Assembly: GCA_034664085.1 (NCBI GenBank)
Contig: JAXDII010000001.1
Span: forward strand, 14,561-78,560
Length of the DNA: 64,000 bases
Direction of reading: 5' to 3'
DNA from: JACVRW01 sp034664085
GTDB taxonomy: Bacteria > Actinomycetota > Thermoleophilia > Solirubrobacterales > Thermoleophilaceae
A model generated the notes under the pieces. It was not told where the DNA came from, made no database searches, and saw only the letters and a program-made list of their open reading frames with translations. The stretch's first letter is position 1. Each line of letters opens with the position of its first letter. Position numbers and translations under genes: made by a program. This document shows positions 1 to 8,393 of the stretch, in pieces.

Positions 1-291
1 CTCTCGACTGCGCAGGGATACGAAGCGGCCCGCCAGGCTGCCATCAACATGCTCACGACCGTACGCGCATCGGTCGGGAGCCTCGACCACGTTCGACGCA
101 TCGTCAAGATCCTCGGCATGGTGGCCAGCACCGATGACTTCATCGAGCAGACCGAGGTCATCAACGGCGCATCCGATTTCCTCAGCGAGGTCTTCGGCGA
201 GATCTCTCCCCACGCGCGCTCGGCCGTCGGGATGATGCAGCTGCCCCGCGGCAACTGCGTGGAGCTCGAGGCGATCCTCGAAGTCGGGTAG
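1..291 (+). CDS. RidA/YjgF/UK114-family protein, 3' part only
   Basis: The reading frame is open from the first base, so the start lies upstream of the window and 96 residues are visible. The text matches the C-terminal two thirds of the RidA fold: a helix (EAARQAAINMLTTVRA), the strand pair around VRRIVKILGMVAS, and the end pattern SAVGMMQLPRGNCVELEAI. The conserved RidA arginine would fall in the R of LPRG, where many members read LP.G..VEIE. RidA proteins deaminate reactive enamine/imine intermediates, and variants often sit in amine or heterocycle catabolic clusters, as RutC does in pyrimidine breakdown. The gene lies 16 bases before a GlcG-like gene in the same direction, at the edge of the catabolic island. 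Family is secure; substrate is unknown. Confidence 0.85.
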   Translation, partial: LSTAQGYEAARQAAINMLTTVRASVGSLDHVRRIVKILGMVASTDDFIEQTEVINGASDFLSEVFGEISPHARSAVGMMQLPRGNCVELEAILEVG

Positions 292-307
292 CTGGGCGGG
301 AAGCCGC

Positions 308-718
308 ATGCCCCTGCCCTTGGACAGCGTCCAGCGGCTGATCGAAGCGTCGCTCGCGCACGCGCGCGGACTCGACCTGCAGATCACGGTCGCCGTGGTC
401 GACGAAAGCGGCATCCTCCAGGCGCTGTCCCGGATGGATGGAGCGCCGCCGCTGAGCGCGCAGATCGCAGAGGCGAAGGCCTCCGCCTCTGCCCTGTGGC
501 ATCGGGACGGTGACCAGATCGCGAGCGTGCAGCAAAACCGGCCGGAGTTCCTCGCATCGCTCGCGCCGATGACGCGCCTGCCGATCGTGCCGGTCGACGG
601 CTCCGTCGTGCTTCGGCAGGCCGGCACGGTGGTCGGCGCCGTCGGTGTCAGCGGCGCCACCGGCGCGCAGGACCGAGAGTGCGCCGACGCGGGCCGGGCC
701 GCGCTCGCGTCCGCATAG
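308..718 (+). CDS. GlcG/HbpS-family (DUF336) protein
   Basis: This 136-residue protein has the single-domain GlcG/HbpS fold. A long N-terminal helix (VQRLIEASLAHARGL) is followed by the typical strand ITVAVVDESGILQALSRMDGA, an EAKASASAL helix, and a closing segment VVGAVGVSGATGAQDRECA. Members bind heme or cobalamin-like cofactors or act as accessory proteins in glycolate, propanediol and aromatic degradation loci. A direct enzymatic role is seldom proven. It follows the RidA gene closely and probably shares its transcript. The ATG start follows a GGGCGGGAAG stretch. Family assignment is firm; function here is inferred only from the catabolic context. Confidence 0.8.
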   Translation: MPLPLDSVQRLIEASLAHARGLDLQITVAVVDESGILQALSRMDGAPPLSAQIAEAKASASALWHRDGDQIASVQQNRPEFLASLAPMTRLPIVPVDGSVVLRQAGTVVGAVGVSGATGAQDRECADAGRAALASA

Positions 719-819
719 CCGCGATCCGTGGCGGTACCGATGCGCCGGGCTCTGCTCGAAGGCGGGCTGGGGGACGAAGTGGCCGCCCTGCCTCCAGAGC
801 TCGACACCTTGACGAGACC

Positions 820-880
820 TTGACACCACATGCGCGCCGAGGCAGAATCACGATCATTCGACCGGCTGCGACCGATAATC
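820..880 (+). promoter_or_regulatory. Promoter P1 of the ABC-importer operon with shared operator
   Basis: TTGACA at 820-825 is followed after 17 bases by CAGAAT at 843-848. The element CGACCG-GCTG-CGACCGATAATC lies at 859-880, about 10 bases past the expected transcription start. The same -35, weak -10 and element, with the same distances to within one base, recur at 7089-7149 and on the minus strand at 16671-16612. The site should control the genes from 919 onward. Binding by the IclR protein encoded at 6310-7044 is inference. The rest of the 200-base gap (719-918) shows no gene. Confidence 0.65.
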
Positions 881-918
881 GGACGCATGCCGGTTAACGA
901 CGAGAGGGGACGGGGCCT

Positions 919-2073
919 GTGGGGATAGAACGGCAGCCTTGGAAATCCTTGGCTACGCGAAGGCAGGTGGTGCGCGGCGCGGTCGCTAGCGGCGCCCTGT
1001 TCGGCGTGGGCGGCGTGCTCGCCGCGTGCGGCGGGGACGACAAGCCTTCGGGCGGTGGCGGCGGCGGCGAGAAGACGACCGCCTCCAAGGGCGAATGGCC
1101 GGACCTGAGCGGCGTGACGCTCACGATGGCGACCTACGGAGGCGAGACCGGGAAGGCCGCGGACGAGGCGCTCGGAAAGCCGTTCGGCGAGCTGACGGGA
1201 TGCACCGTCCTCCAGGACGGCCCGATCGACTCCGCGAAGCTCCAGGCGCAGGTCGAGTCCAACAACGTCAGCTGGGACATCGTGCACGTGGACGGCTTCC
1301 GCGCGCTCGCCCCGATCCAGACCGAGCTCTACGCGCCGATCGACACGTCGATCGTCGACCTGTCGAACCTCAACCCGGACTTCGCCGTCAGCGACCACAC
1401 CGCGCCGTTCTTCGCCTACTCGCAGGTGTTCGCCTACAACAAGTCGCTGAGCCCCGCGCCCACCGGCTGGGCGGACTTCTTCGACACCGAGAAGTACCCG
1501 GGCAAGCGCACGGCGTACAACGCGGCCTACGCGCCGAACACCGGCCTCTTCGAGGCGGCCCTGCTCGCGGACGGCGTACCGCCCGACGAGCTGTTCCCGA
1601 TGGACCTCGACCGCGTGTTCAAGAAGCTCGACACGATCAAGTCGGACTACTCGAACTTCGATACCTACGCCCAGGCGATCGAGCAGCTGACCTCCGGCGA
1701 GGTGAAGCTCTCGATCGTGCCGAACGGGATCGCGTACCAGTCGGCCAGCGCGGGCGGCGACGTCGCCGTGGCCTGGGACCAGAACGTCCGTGCCTCCGAA
1801 TCGATCGGCGTGACGAAGAACGGCAAGAACGTCGAGGGGGCCATGTACTTCCTGAAGTACATCCTCAGCCCGGAGGCGCAGGCGAAGTTCGCGGAGCTCA
1901 CCTCGTACGACCCGGTGACCGTCGACGCCAAGCCCAAGCTGAGCGCGGAGGCCCGCTCGTTCTCGTCGGCGACCAAGGAGCACCTGGCCGTGGCGGTCCA
2001 GGACGACTGGGACTACTACGCCGAGAACTACGAAGAGATGATCTCGCGGTGGGTGGAGTGGGCATCGGGCTGA
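919..2073 (+). CDS. ABC transporter substrate-binding lipoprotein, polyamine (PotD)-type
   Basis: This 384-residue secreted protein carries a twin-arginine-like signal (RR at residues 14-15, in TRRQVVRG) and a lipobox ending LAAC with Cys37, so it is probably a Tat-exported lipoprotein. A Gly-rich linker follows. The mature part matches spermidine/putrescine-type binding proteins, with LTMATYGGETGKAADEA near the N-terminus and the usual late segment NVEGAMYFLKYILSPEAQAKF. It would deliver substrate to the permeases encoded just downstream. A GTG start is chosen because AGAGGGGA lies about 8 bases upstream and the signal peptide begins there. The substrate need not be a polyamine; this subfamily also takes amino acids, amino-alkyl phosphonates and other small cations or anions. 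Confidence 0.9.
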   Translation: MGIERQPWKSLATRRQVVRGAVASGALFGVGGVLAACGGDDKPSGGGGGGEKTTASKGEWPDLSGVTLTMATYGGETGKAADEALGKPFGELTGCTVLQDGPIDSAKLQAQVESNNVSWDIVHVDGFRALAPIQTELYAPIDTSIVDLSNLNPDFAVSDHTAPFFAYSQVFAYNKSLSPAPTGWADFFDTEKYPGKRTAYNAAYAPNTGLFEAALLADGVPPDELFPMDLDRVFKKLDTIKSDYSNFDTYAQAIEQLTSGEVKLSIVPNGIAYQSASAGGDVAVAWDQNVRASESIGVTKNGKNVEGAMYFLKYILSPEAQAKFAELTSYDPVTVDAKPKLSAEARSFSSATKEHLAVAVQDDWDYYAENYEEMISRWVEWASG

Positions 2074-2089
2074 GCTGCGAAGCGAGGCC

Positions 2090-2998
2090 ATGACTGTCTC
2101 TCCGCAGGACGGAGGCGGGCGCCCCTCTGGTGGGGCCCGCCTCCGCGGGCTTGGCGGACGCGCGTGGATTCCGCTCGTCCTGCCGGCCCTGCTCATCCTG
2201 GCGGTGTTCTTCTTCTATCCGCTCGCCGAGATCGTTCGGCGGAGCTTTGCGGAGATCGCCCCGCCCGGCACCAGCCCGTTCGGCAACTACCAGTGGTTCT
2301 TCGACACCCCAGCCAACCTGACCATCCTGCGGCGCACGATCGTGACGGCGGTCGCCGTGACGGCCGCCTGCCTCCTGGTCGCCTATCCGTACGCGTACCT
2401 GATGACGGTCGTCGGGAGGCGCACGCGCGCCGTGCTGCTCGCCCTGGTCCTGGTGCCGTTCTGGACCAGCCTGATGGTGCGCAACTTCGCCTGGATAGTG
2501 CTGCTCCAGGACCAGGGTCCGGTCAACGACGCGCTCGCCGCCGTCGGCGTGGGGCGCCAGCGCCTGATCGGCAACGTGTCCGGCGTGACCATCGCGATGA
2601 TCCAGATTCTGCTGCCGTTCGCCACGCTGCCGATCTACGCGGTCCTGCGCGGCATCGACCGCCGCCTCCTGCAGGCGGCGCAGAGCCTCGGCGCGCCGCC
2701 GTGGCGTGCCTTCTTGAAGGTCTACCTCCCGCTGTCCGCGCCGGGCATCCTCGCCGGCGCGCTGATCGTGTTCGTGATCTCGCTCGGGTTCTACGTGACG
2801 CCCGCGCTGCTCGGGTCCCCCACCAACGCGCTGATCTCGCAGTTCATCTTCATCCAGGTCAGCACCCTCCTCGACTGGGGCCGCGGCGGCGCGATGGCGG
2901 TCGTCCTGCTCGTCGTGGCGATGGTGCTCATCGGGCTCGGCAGCTTGGCGGCGCGCCGCGGCCAGTCGCGCCTGAGCACGGGGATCGACCCGGCGTGA
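2090..2998 (+). CDS. ABC transporter permease, PotB-type
   Basis: This 302-residue inner-membrane protein has about six helices. It opens with a cytoplasmic Gly/Arg-rich stretch and the first helix IPLVLPALLILAVFFFYPL. The coupling-loop EAA motif reads QAAQSLGAPPWRAFLKVYLP, the sequence that contacts the ATPase. It is the second gene of the importer operon, 16 bases after the binding protein, and its stop overlaps the next start (GTGA). It pairs with the permease at 2995-3810 to form the heterodimeric channel. Confidence 0.92.
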   Translation: MTVSPQDGGGRPSGGARLRGLGGRAWIPLVLPALLILAVFFFYPLAEIVRRSFAEIAPPGTSPFGNYQWFFDTPANLTILRRTIVTAVAVTAACLLVAYPYAYLMTVVGRRTRAVLLALVLVPFWTSLMVRNFAWIVLLQDQGPVNDALAAVGVGRQRLIGNVSGVTIAMIQILLPFATLPIYAVLRGIDRRLLQAAQSLGAPPWRAFLKVYLPLSAPGILAGALIVFVISLGFYVTPALLGSPTNALISQFIFIQVSTLLDWGRGGAMAVVLLVVAMVLIGLGSLAARRGQSRLSTGIDPA

Positions 2999-3810
2999 GC
3001 GCCCTAGCCTCCCGTCCTCGCCGCCCGAGGCGGCCTTCGCACCTCGGCCTGCGCCTGCTCGGCGCGGTCGTCGGGCTCTGGCTCGTGGCACCCACGCTCG
3101 TGGTCATCCCGATGGGCTTCACGGCCGCGAACACCTTCCAGTTCCCCCCGAGCGACTGGACCCTGGACCGCTACTCCAGCCTGTTCAGCGACCCCGCGTG
3201 GTTCGACGCGCTGAAGACCTCGGTCATCGTGGCGGTTCTGGTGACCGCGCTGGCCACGGTCCTCGGCACCGCGGCGGCGTTCGGCCTGTCGCGCTCGCGC
3301 TTCCGCATGAAGCCCGCGATCTCCGCCGTCCTGCTGGTGCCGATGGTCGTGCCCACGGTCGTGGTCGCGATCGCCATCTACGCGATCTTCCTCAAGTGGC
3401 GCTTCGTGGGCACCTTGCACGGCTTCGTGCTCGCGCACACCCTCCTTGCGCTGCCGTTCGTCTTCGTGCCGGTCACCGCGAGCCTGCAGACCTTCGACCG
3501 CAGGCTGGAGCGCGCCGCCGCGAGCCTCGGCGCGCCGCCCCTGCGGGCCTTCCTCCAGGTCACCTTGCCGTCGATCCGCTCGGGCGTCCTCACCGGGGCG
3601 CTGTTTGCCTTCATCACGTCGTTCGACGAGCTCGTCGTGTCGCTCTTCCTGGGGACCGCGACGGTCCGCACGCTGCCCGTTCAGATGTACGGCAGCGTGA
3701 CCCGCGAGATCGACCCCACCGTCGCGGCCGCGTCCACGGTGACGCTGCTGCTCACGACGACGCTGCTGCTCGCGGTCCTGTTCCGCCCCCAGCGCGAGGC
3801 GGTCCTGTGA
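2995..3810 (+). CDS. ABC transporter permease, PotC-type
   Basis: This 271-residue protein is the second channel subunit of the importer. The GTG start overlaps the preceding TGA. It is chosen because it gives a short basic leader followed directly by the first helix (LLGAVVGLWLVAPTLVVIP). The FQFPPSDWTLDRY stretch is typical of PotC N-terminal periplasmic segments. The EAA loop reads RAAASLGAPPLRAFLQVTLP. The stop overlaps the ATPase start by GTGA, implying translational coupling across the permease and ATPase genes. Confidence 0.9.
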   Translation: MSALASRPRRPRRPSHLGLRLLGAVVGLWLVAPTLVVIPMGFTAANTFQFPPSDWTLDRYSSLFSDPAWFDALKTSVIVAVLVTALATVLGTAAAFGLSRSRFRMKPAISAVLLVPMVVPTVVVAIAIYAIFLKWRFVGTLHGFVLAHTLLALPFVFVPVTASLQTFDRRLERAAASLGAPPLRAFLQVTLPSIRSGVLTGALFAFITSFDELVVSLFLGTATVRTLPVQMYGSVTREIDPTVAAASTVTLLLTTTLLLAVLFRPQREAVL

Positions 3811-4946
3811 GCGGCCCGGACTTCAGCGGCGCCCGCCTCGATCTTCGTGACGTCACGAAGATCTACGGCGACGTCACTGCGGTCGGCGGCGTGTCGCTGT
3901 CCGTGAACCCCGGCGAGTTCCTCACCCTGCTGGGACCGAGCGGCTCGGGGAAGACGACGACCCTCAACATCATCGCCGGCTTCTCGACCGCCTCGACCGG
4001 CGAGGTGACGATGGACGGCGAAGACCTGGCGGGACTGCCTCCGCACCGGCGGAACATCGGGATGGTCTTCCAGCAGTACGCGCTCTTTCCGCACATGACG
4101 GTCGCCGGGAACGTCGCCTTCCCGCTGAAGCAGCGCCGCATGCCGAGGCACGAGATCCGCGAGCTCGTGCAGGAGGCACTGGACCTCGTCCGACTCGGCG
4201 ACCTCGCGGACCGGATGCCCGCCCAGCTCTCCGGCGGCCAGCAGCAGCGCGTTGCGCTCGCGCGAGCGATCGTCTTCCGTCCGCGGCTGCTCCTGATGGA
4301 CGAGCCGCTCGGAGCGCTCGACCGGAAGCTCCGCGAATGGCTCCAGCTCGAGATCCGGCGCATCCACCAGGAGCTCGGCATCACGTTCGTCTACGTCACC
4401 CACGACCAGGACGAGGCGCTCGTGCTCTCCGATCGCATCGCGGTCTTCAACGACGGCGGGATCGAGCAGATCGGAAGCGCCTCGGAGGTCTACGAGCACC
4501 CGTCGACGCTGTTCGTCGCCGAGTTCGTCGGCGAGTCGACGGCGACGCACGGTCACGTGGCCCGCTCGGGCTCCCGAGCCTGCCTGCGGGCGGGCGAGCT
4601 CGAGCTCAAGGTGGACGGCGAGCCACCGGACGGCCAGGCGGCGGCACTCGTCGTGCGGCCCGAGCGCGTCCGGGTGGCCGCGCCCAGCGAGCGGCCCGGG
4701 CCGGAGGAGAACTCGGTGAGCGGGGTCGTCAGGCGGGTGATCTACCTGGGGCTGGCACGCAAGCTCGAAGTCGAGGGCCCGGGCGGGCAGATGTTCCTCG
4801 CTCGAGAGCCGGCCGGCGGCCACTCGACGTTCAGCGAGGGCGATCGCGTGCTGCTGCTCTGGCGCGTCGAGGACGCCGTGCTGCTGCCGACCGGAGCCCC
4901 GGCGAACAGCGCGGACAGAGCGCCGGCGGCCGAGGCCGCCGTATGA
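3807..4946 (+). CDS. ABC transporter ATP-binding protein, PotA-type
   Basis: This 379-residue ATPase powers the importer. Visible motifs are Walker A GPSGSGKT (residues 43-50), Q-loop MVFQQYALFPHMT (about 85-97), signature LSGGQQQR (140-147), Walker B LLMDEP (161-166) and the switch His in YVTHDQDEA (His198). After about residue 240 comes a C-terminal TOBE-like regulatory domain (VVRPERVRVA). The GTG start overlaps the permease stop, so the complete binding-protein/permease/permease/ATPase set is one operon. The C-terminal domain is more divergent than the ATPase core. Confidence 0.93.
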   Translation: MSGPDFSGARLDLRDVTKIYGDVTAVGGVSLSVNPGEFLTLLGPSGSGKTTTLNIIAGFSTASTGEVTMDGEDLAGLPPHRRNIGMVFQQYALFPHMTVAGNVAFPLKQRRMPRHEIRELVQEALDLVRLGDLADRMPAQLSGGQQQRVALARAIVFRPRLLLMDEPLGALDRKLREWLQLEIRRIHQELGITFVYVTHDQDEALVLSDRIAVFNDGGIEQIGSASEVYEHPSTLFVAEFVGESTATHGHVARSGSRACLRAGELELKVDGEPPDGQAAALVVRPERVRVAAPSERPGPEENSVSGVVRRVIYLGLARKLEVEGPGGQMFLAREPAGGHSTFSEGDRVLLLWRVEDAVLLPTGAPANSADRAPAAEAAV

Positions 4947-4983
4947 AGCTCGCAACCAATCGCAGGAAAGGAACAGCGGACCG

Positions 4984-6306
4984 GTGACCAACCTCGAGTT
5001 CTACTTCCACAGCCAGGGCGGCTACCGGTACGTGCCGCACGTGGACGAGACGGGCGCGCCGACCCGGACGAACTACGTCTCACTGCCGACGGATCTGTAC
5101 GACCCGCAGCTCGGCGGCAAGGCCATCCACGAGTACGTGGATACGCTCGCGTTCGCCGAGCGCCTCGGCTTCGACGGCATCCTTCACTCCGAGCAGCACG
5201 GGAGCCCGATCGGGCTGAGCGGCAACGCGCTCGTCACGGCCGCCTGGCTGGCGGCCCGGACCGAGCACGTGCGCATCGTGTGCGCGGGGCCCGTCATGAA
5301 CGGCTACCTGTCGCCGGTGCGCATGGCCGAGGAGATCGCCCTGGTCGACAACCTCTCGCGCGGCCGGCTGAGCGTGGGGCTGCCGATGGGGATCGGACCC
5401 AACTACCACGCCCAGGGCGTCACGAACCCGGCGTACGCCCGCGAGCGCTACCGCGAGGGGCTCGACCTGCTGCTCGCAGCGATGACGCGGCCCGGCCCGT
5501 TCGAGTGGGAAGGCAAGTTCTTCCACGTCCCATACGTGAACCTGTGGCCGCGGCCGGTGCAGCAGCCCTATCCGGAGATCTGGGTGCCCGTCGCCGGGTC
5601 GCGCGACTCGCTGAAGCTCTGCGCCGACCGCGGCTTCGTCTACATGATCCTGCTGTCCCCGCCGGCCGTGCGCATCAAGAACGCCGCGATCTTCCGCGAG
5701 CTGTGCGAGGAGCAGGGCTACACGCCCGATCCGCGGCAGACCGCCGTTTGCGCGATCGTCCACGTCGCGGAGACGGACCGCCAGGCACGCCGGGAGGCCG
5801 AGCCCCACATCCTGTGGCTGTTCCAGCACGTCTTCGGGGGCGCCTTCCCGGACTGGTTCCCGCCCGGGCAGGTGAGCCCCCAGTCCCTGCGCGGCATGCT
5901 GGCGGGCGGCTACCGCAGCGGCGACATGGCCGCGATGACGTTCGACGAGCTGTCGGAGCGCGGCTGGGTCGTGGTGGGCTCGCCGTCCACCGTCTCGGAG
6001 CGCCTGGAGCAGCTCGCCAGCGAGGCCGACGCGGGCCGGATGGTGATCTGGGGCGACTTCATCAGCAACCCCGACTGGCTGCTGCGCAAGAGCATGACCC
6101 TCTTCGCCGAGGAGGTGATCCCGCGCTTCCGCGCCCCGGACGGCAAGCCGGTCTGGGCGCGAGCGGACGAGCGCCTGCCGAGGACGAACGCCGAATGGGC
6201 GGCCCTCGGCGAGGAGCGTGCTACTCCGAGGGTGGCCATGCCCGATGACGGGATCGTCGACCTCGAGGCCGCCCTCTCGAACGGCTCGACCGCGGACGTC
6301 CGGTGA
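4984..6306 (+). CDS. LLM-class flavin-dependent monooxygenase
   Basis: This 440-residue protein has the luciferase-like TIM-barrel signature. It opens with LEFYFHSQGGYRYVP, then AFAERLGFDGILHSEQH, EEIALVDNLSRGRLSVGLPMG, the substrate-side YREGLDLLLAAM and FFHVPYVNLWPRPVQQPYPEIWVP. Such enzymes use reduced FMN supplied by a reductase and O2 to oxidise amines, heterocycles (RutA-like, pyridine-type), sulfonates or alkanes. It lies 37 bases after the importer ATPase with an AGGAAAGGA ribosome site at 4964-4972, which decides the GTG start. It likely acts on the imported compound or an early intermediate. No flavin reductase gene is visible in the island. Substrate unknown. Confidence 0.85.
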   Translation: MTNLEFYFHSQGGYRYVPHVDETGAPTRTNYVSLPTDLYDPQLGGKAIHEYVDTLAFAERLGFDGILHSEQHGSPIGLSGNALVTAAWLAARTEHVRIVCAGPVMNGYLSPVRMAEEIALVDNLSRGRLSVGLPMGIGPNYHAQGVTNPAYARERYREGLDLLLAAMTRPGPFEWEGKFFHVPYVNLWPRPVQQPYPEIWVPVAGSRDSLKLCADRGFVYMILLSPPAVRIKNAAIFRELCEEQGYTPDPRQTAVCAIVHVAETDRQARREAEPHILWLFQHVFGGAFPDWFPPGQVSPQSLRGMLAGGYRSGDMAAMTFDELSERGWVVVGSPSTVSERLEQLASEADAGRMVIWGDFISNPDWLLRKSMTLFAEEVIPRFRAPDGKPVWARADERLPRTNAEWAALGEERATPRVAMPDDGIVDLEAALSNGSTADVR

Positions 6307-6309
6307 CGC

Positions 6310-7044
6310 CTAGCCGGCACCCGCGCCCTGGGGCTGGGCGTCCGCGAGCTTCTCGCTGACCGTGCGAGCGGCCGCGAGCAGGGCCGGGACGTGGTCCCCG
6401 AGCTGCGAAGCCCGGTTCACGGGCACGACGATCGACACGCTCGCGACCGCCTCGCCGTCCACGCCGCGGATCGGCGCCGCGATCCCGTGCACGCCCTCCA
6501 GCAGCTCGTCATGCGAGATCTCATAGCCGGCCTCCCTCACCTCGGCGAGCTTGCGTCGCACGTCGTCGGCGTCCGGGATGTCCGCCACGCAGCGGTTCAC
6601 AACCTGCTTGCTGGAGAAGGCGAGCATCGCGCGTCCGCTGGCCGCGAGATGGAGCGGGTGCCGCTCGCCGATCTCGCGCCGCACGGAGACGAGATGGCGT
6701 CCACCGGCCACCTGGTCGAGGACGACGGCCTCCTTCTGGTCGCGGATCTCGAGCAGCGCCGTCTCCTGGGCCGTCTCGGCGAGCTGCTGCAGCACCCGCT
6801 GCCCGGCGCTGCGCAGCGCCGGCTCCACGTCCTGGGCGATGCGCACGATGACCGCGCCCGGCACGTAGGTGTTTCCCTCCTTGCGGACGAAGCCGCGGCG
6901 GCGCAGCGTCGCGAGCAGCCGGTGCACCACGGTCCGGTTCATCCCGAGGGTGCCTGCCAGCTCGGTCGCGGAAGCGGGACCTCGATCCGCGATGCAGATG
7001 AGAACCGCAAGCGCCTGGTCCGCGGTTTTGGAGATCTCCGTCAT
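6310..7044 (-). CDS. IclR-family transcriptional regulator
   Basis: This 244-residue protein has an N-terminal winged helix-turn-helix (ALAVLICIADRGPASATELA, then GMNRTVVHRLLATLRRRGFV, residues about 10-60). An IclR effector domain follows, with the typical VSVRREIGERHPLHLAASGRAMLAF and the GIAAPIRG...ASVSIVVP core. IclR proteins bind small organic acids and control catabolic operons. It is transcribed divergently from the reductase gene at 7158. The intergenic region carries one of three shared operator-like elements, so it is the natural candidate regulator of the island. Its 3' end lies 3 bases from the convergent monooxygenase gene. Confidence 0.93.
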   Translation of the reverse strand: MTEISKTADQALAVLICIADRGPASATELAGTLGMNRTVVHRLLATLRRRGFVRKEGNTYVPGAVIVRIAQDVEPALRSAGQRVLQQLAETAQETALLEIRDQKEAVVLDQVAGGRHLVSVRREIGERHPLHLAASGRAMLAFSSKQVVNRCVADIPDADDVRRKLAEVREAGYEISHDELLEGVHGIAAPIRGVDGEAVASVSIVVPVNRASQLGDHVPALLAAARTVSEKLADAQPQGAGAG

Positions 7045-7088
7045 TCGAGGCGGGCGGAGTCTATCCGCGCGCAGCGCCGCGGAGACGG

Positions 7089-7149
7089 TTGACAGGCCGC
7101 CATGGTGTCGATCAGGATCGCGATAATCGAACGGTATCGACCGATAATC
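7089..7149 (+). promoter_or_regulatory. Promoter P2 of the OYE-type reductase with shared operator
   Basis: TTGACA at 7089-7094, an 18-base spacer and CAGGAT at 7113-7118 are followed by CGAACG-GTAT-CGACCGATAATC at 7128-7149. An extra CGATAATC sits at 7121-7128. The element lies in the 113-base gap between the divergent IclR gene and the reductase gene, so it could govern both. An alternative -10, GATAAT at 7143-7148, would place the transcript start at or next to the ATG at 7158 and give a leaderless message. Confidence 0.65.
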
Positions 7150-7157
7150 AGCACTTT

Positions 7158-8393
7158 ATGACGCCCGCGAGCTCCCTGTTCGAGCCCGGCTGGATCGGAA
7201 CGCTCGAGCTGCCCAACAGGATCTTCCGCGCGGGAACGTCCGAGACCATGGCCGGGCCCCGCGGCGAGGTCACGGACGAGCTCGTCTCCCTGTACGAGGA
7301 GCTCGCGAGCAACGGCGTCGGCCTGATCGTGACCGGCCACATGTTCTGCGACGCGCGCGGGCGCTACGGCGCCCGGCAGCCGGGCATCTGCTCCGACGAC
7401 CTGGTCCCCGGGCTCGCCCGGCTGGCGGACGCCGTGCACCGGCACGGGGGGCGGATCTTCGCGCAGGTCTCGCATGCCGGCAGCCAGTGCCTCGACCCGA
7501 GCGTCGATCCGCTCGCCCCCTCCCCGGTCTCGAACGCGATGACGAGGCGGGCTGTCGGCGAGGCCAGCGCGGCCGAGATCGAGGCCGCACTCGCGGCCTT
7601 CGCCGGCGGCGCCCGGCGCGCGGTCGAGGCGGGCTTCGACGGCGTCCACATCATGGGCAACGCCGGGTACCTGATCAGCGAGTTCGGCTCTCCGATCGCC
7701 AACAGGCGCCGCGACCGGTGGGGCGGCTCCGCCGAGAACCGCGACCGCTTCGCGCTCGAGGTCGTCCGCCGCGTCCGCGAGGTGCTCCCCACGGCCACGC
7801 CGCTCATGATGAAGCTCGGCTTCGCGGACCTCGTCGCAGGCGGGCTCACGCTCGAGGAATCGCTGCGCCGAGCGGCCCGCTTGGTCGAGGCAGGAGTCGA
7901 CGGGCTCGACGTGGGCGCCAACCTGATCGGCGGCTACGCCGAGTCGATCCGGCCGTACGCCGCCCTGAGCGGCAGGCGTGCCCTGGAGGATCTGCTGCTG
8001 CACCGCGTCTTTCGCCGCCCGGCGCCGGAGGCGTACTTCCGGCCATGGGCCGAGGCGCTGAGGGACCGGGTCGACACGACGATCCTGATGTCCGGGGGCT
8101 TCCGGCGCACGGAGACCATGGAGGCCGTGCTGCGCGACGGCACCGTGGACTTCGTCGGGCTGGCCAGGCCGTTCATCCGCGAACCCGACCTCGTGCGGCA
8201 GATAGAGGCGGGACGGTCCGGCCTCGTGGACTGCACGTCCTGCAACCTGTGCCTCCAGCACGACGGCCACCACGCGCTGCGCTGCTGGCGGACGCCGCGC
8301 CGGCGGCTGGTCGAGCACGCCGTCTACCGCGCCAGGGGCGGCTTCCGCGCCGGCTCCGGCGTGGCTCCGGTCGAAGGCACGGGCGACCTCTAG
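7158..8393 (+). CDS. Old Yellow Enzyme-family NADH:flavin oxidoreductase
   Basis: This 411-residue protein has the OYE/2,4-dienoyl-CoA reductase-type TIM barrel. It shows LPNRIFRAGTSETMA, GGRIFAQVSHAGSQC, the long helix EAALAAFAGGARRAVEAGFDGVHIM, and GYLISEFGSPIANRRRDRWG with the NRR.D.WGG signature. Near the C-terminus CTSCNLC plus a later Cys (RCW) gives the CxxCxxC-x10-C pattern that holds a 4Fe-4S cluster in dienoyl-CoA reductases. The downstream FAD/NAD domains of those enzymes are missing, so it is the single-domain form. The ATG at 7158 is preferred over an upstream in-frame start because the promoter and operator occupy 7089-7149. It would reduce an activated C=C bond. Confidence 0.85.
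   Translation: MTPASSLFEPGWIGTLELPNRIFRAGTSETMAGPRGEVTDELVSLYEELASNGVGLIVTGHMFCDARGRYGARQPGICSDDLVPGLARLADAVHRHGGRIFAQVSHAGSQCLDPSVDPLAPSPVSNAMTRRAVGEASAAEIEAALAAFAGGARRAVEAGFDGVHIMGNAGYLISEFGSPIANRRRDRWGGSAENRDRFALEVVRRVREVLPTATPLMMKLGFADLVAGGLTLEESLRRAARLVEAGVDGLDVGANLIGGYAESIRPYAALSGRRALEDLLLHRVFRRPAPEAYFRPWAEALRDRVDTTILMSGGFRRTETMEAVLRDGTVDFVGLARPFIREPDLVRQIEAGRSGLVDCTSCNLCLQHDGHHALRCWRTPRRRLVEHAVYRARGGFRAGSGVAPVEGTGDL

Noticed and set aside
7089..7157. N-terminal extension of the reductase gene from 7089
   Set aside because: These bases carry the promoter and operator and the added residues are unlike the family start, so ATG 7158 is used.
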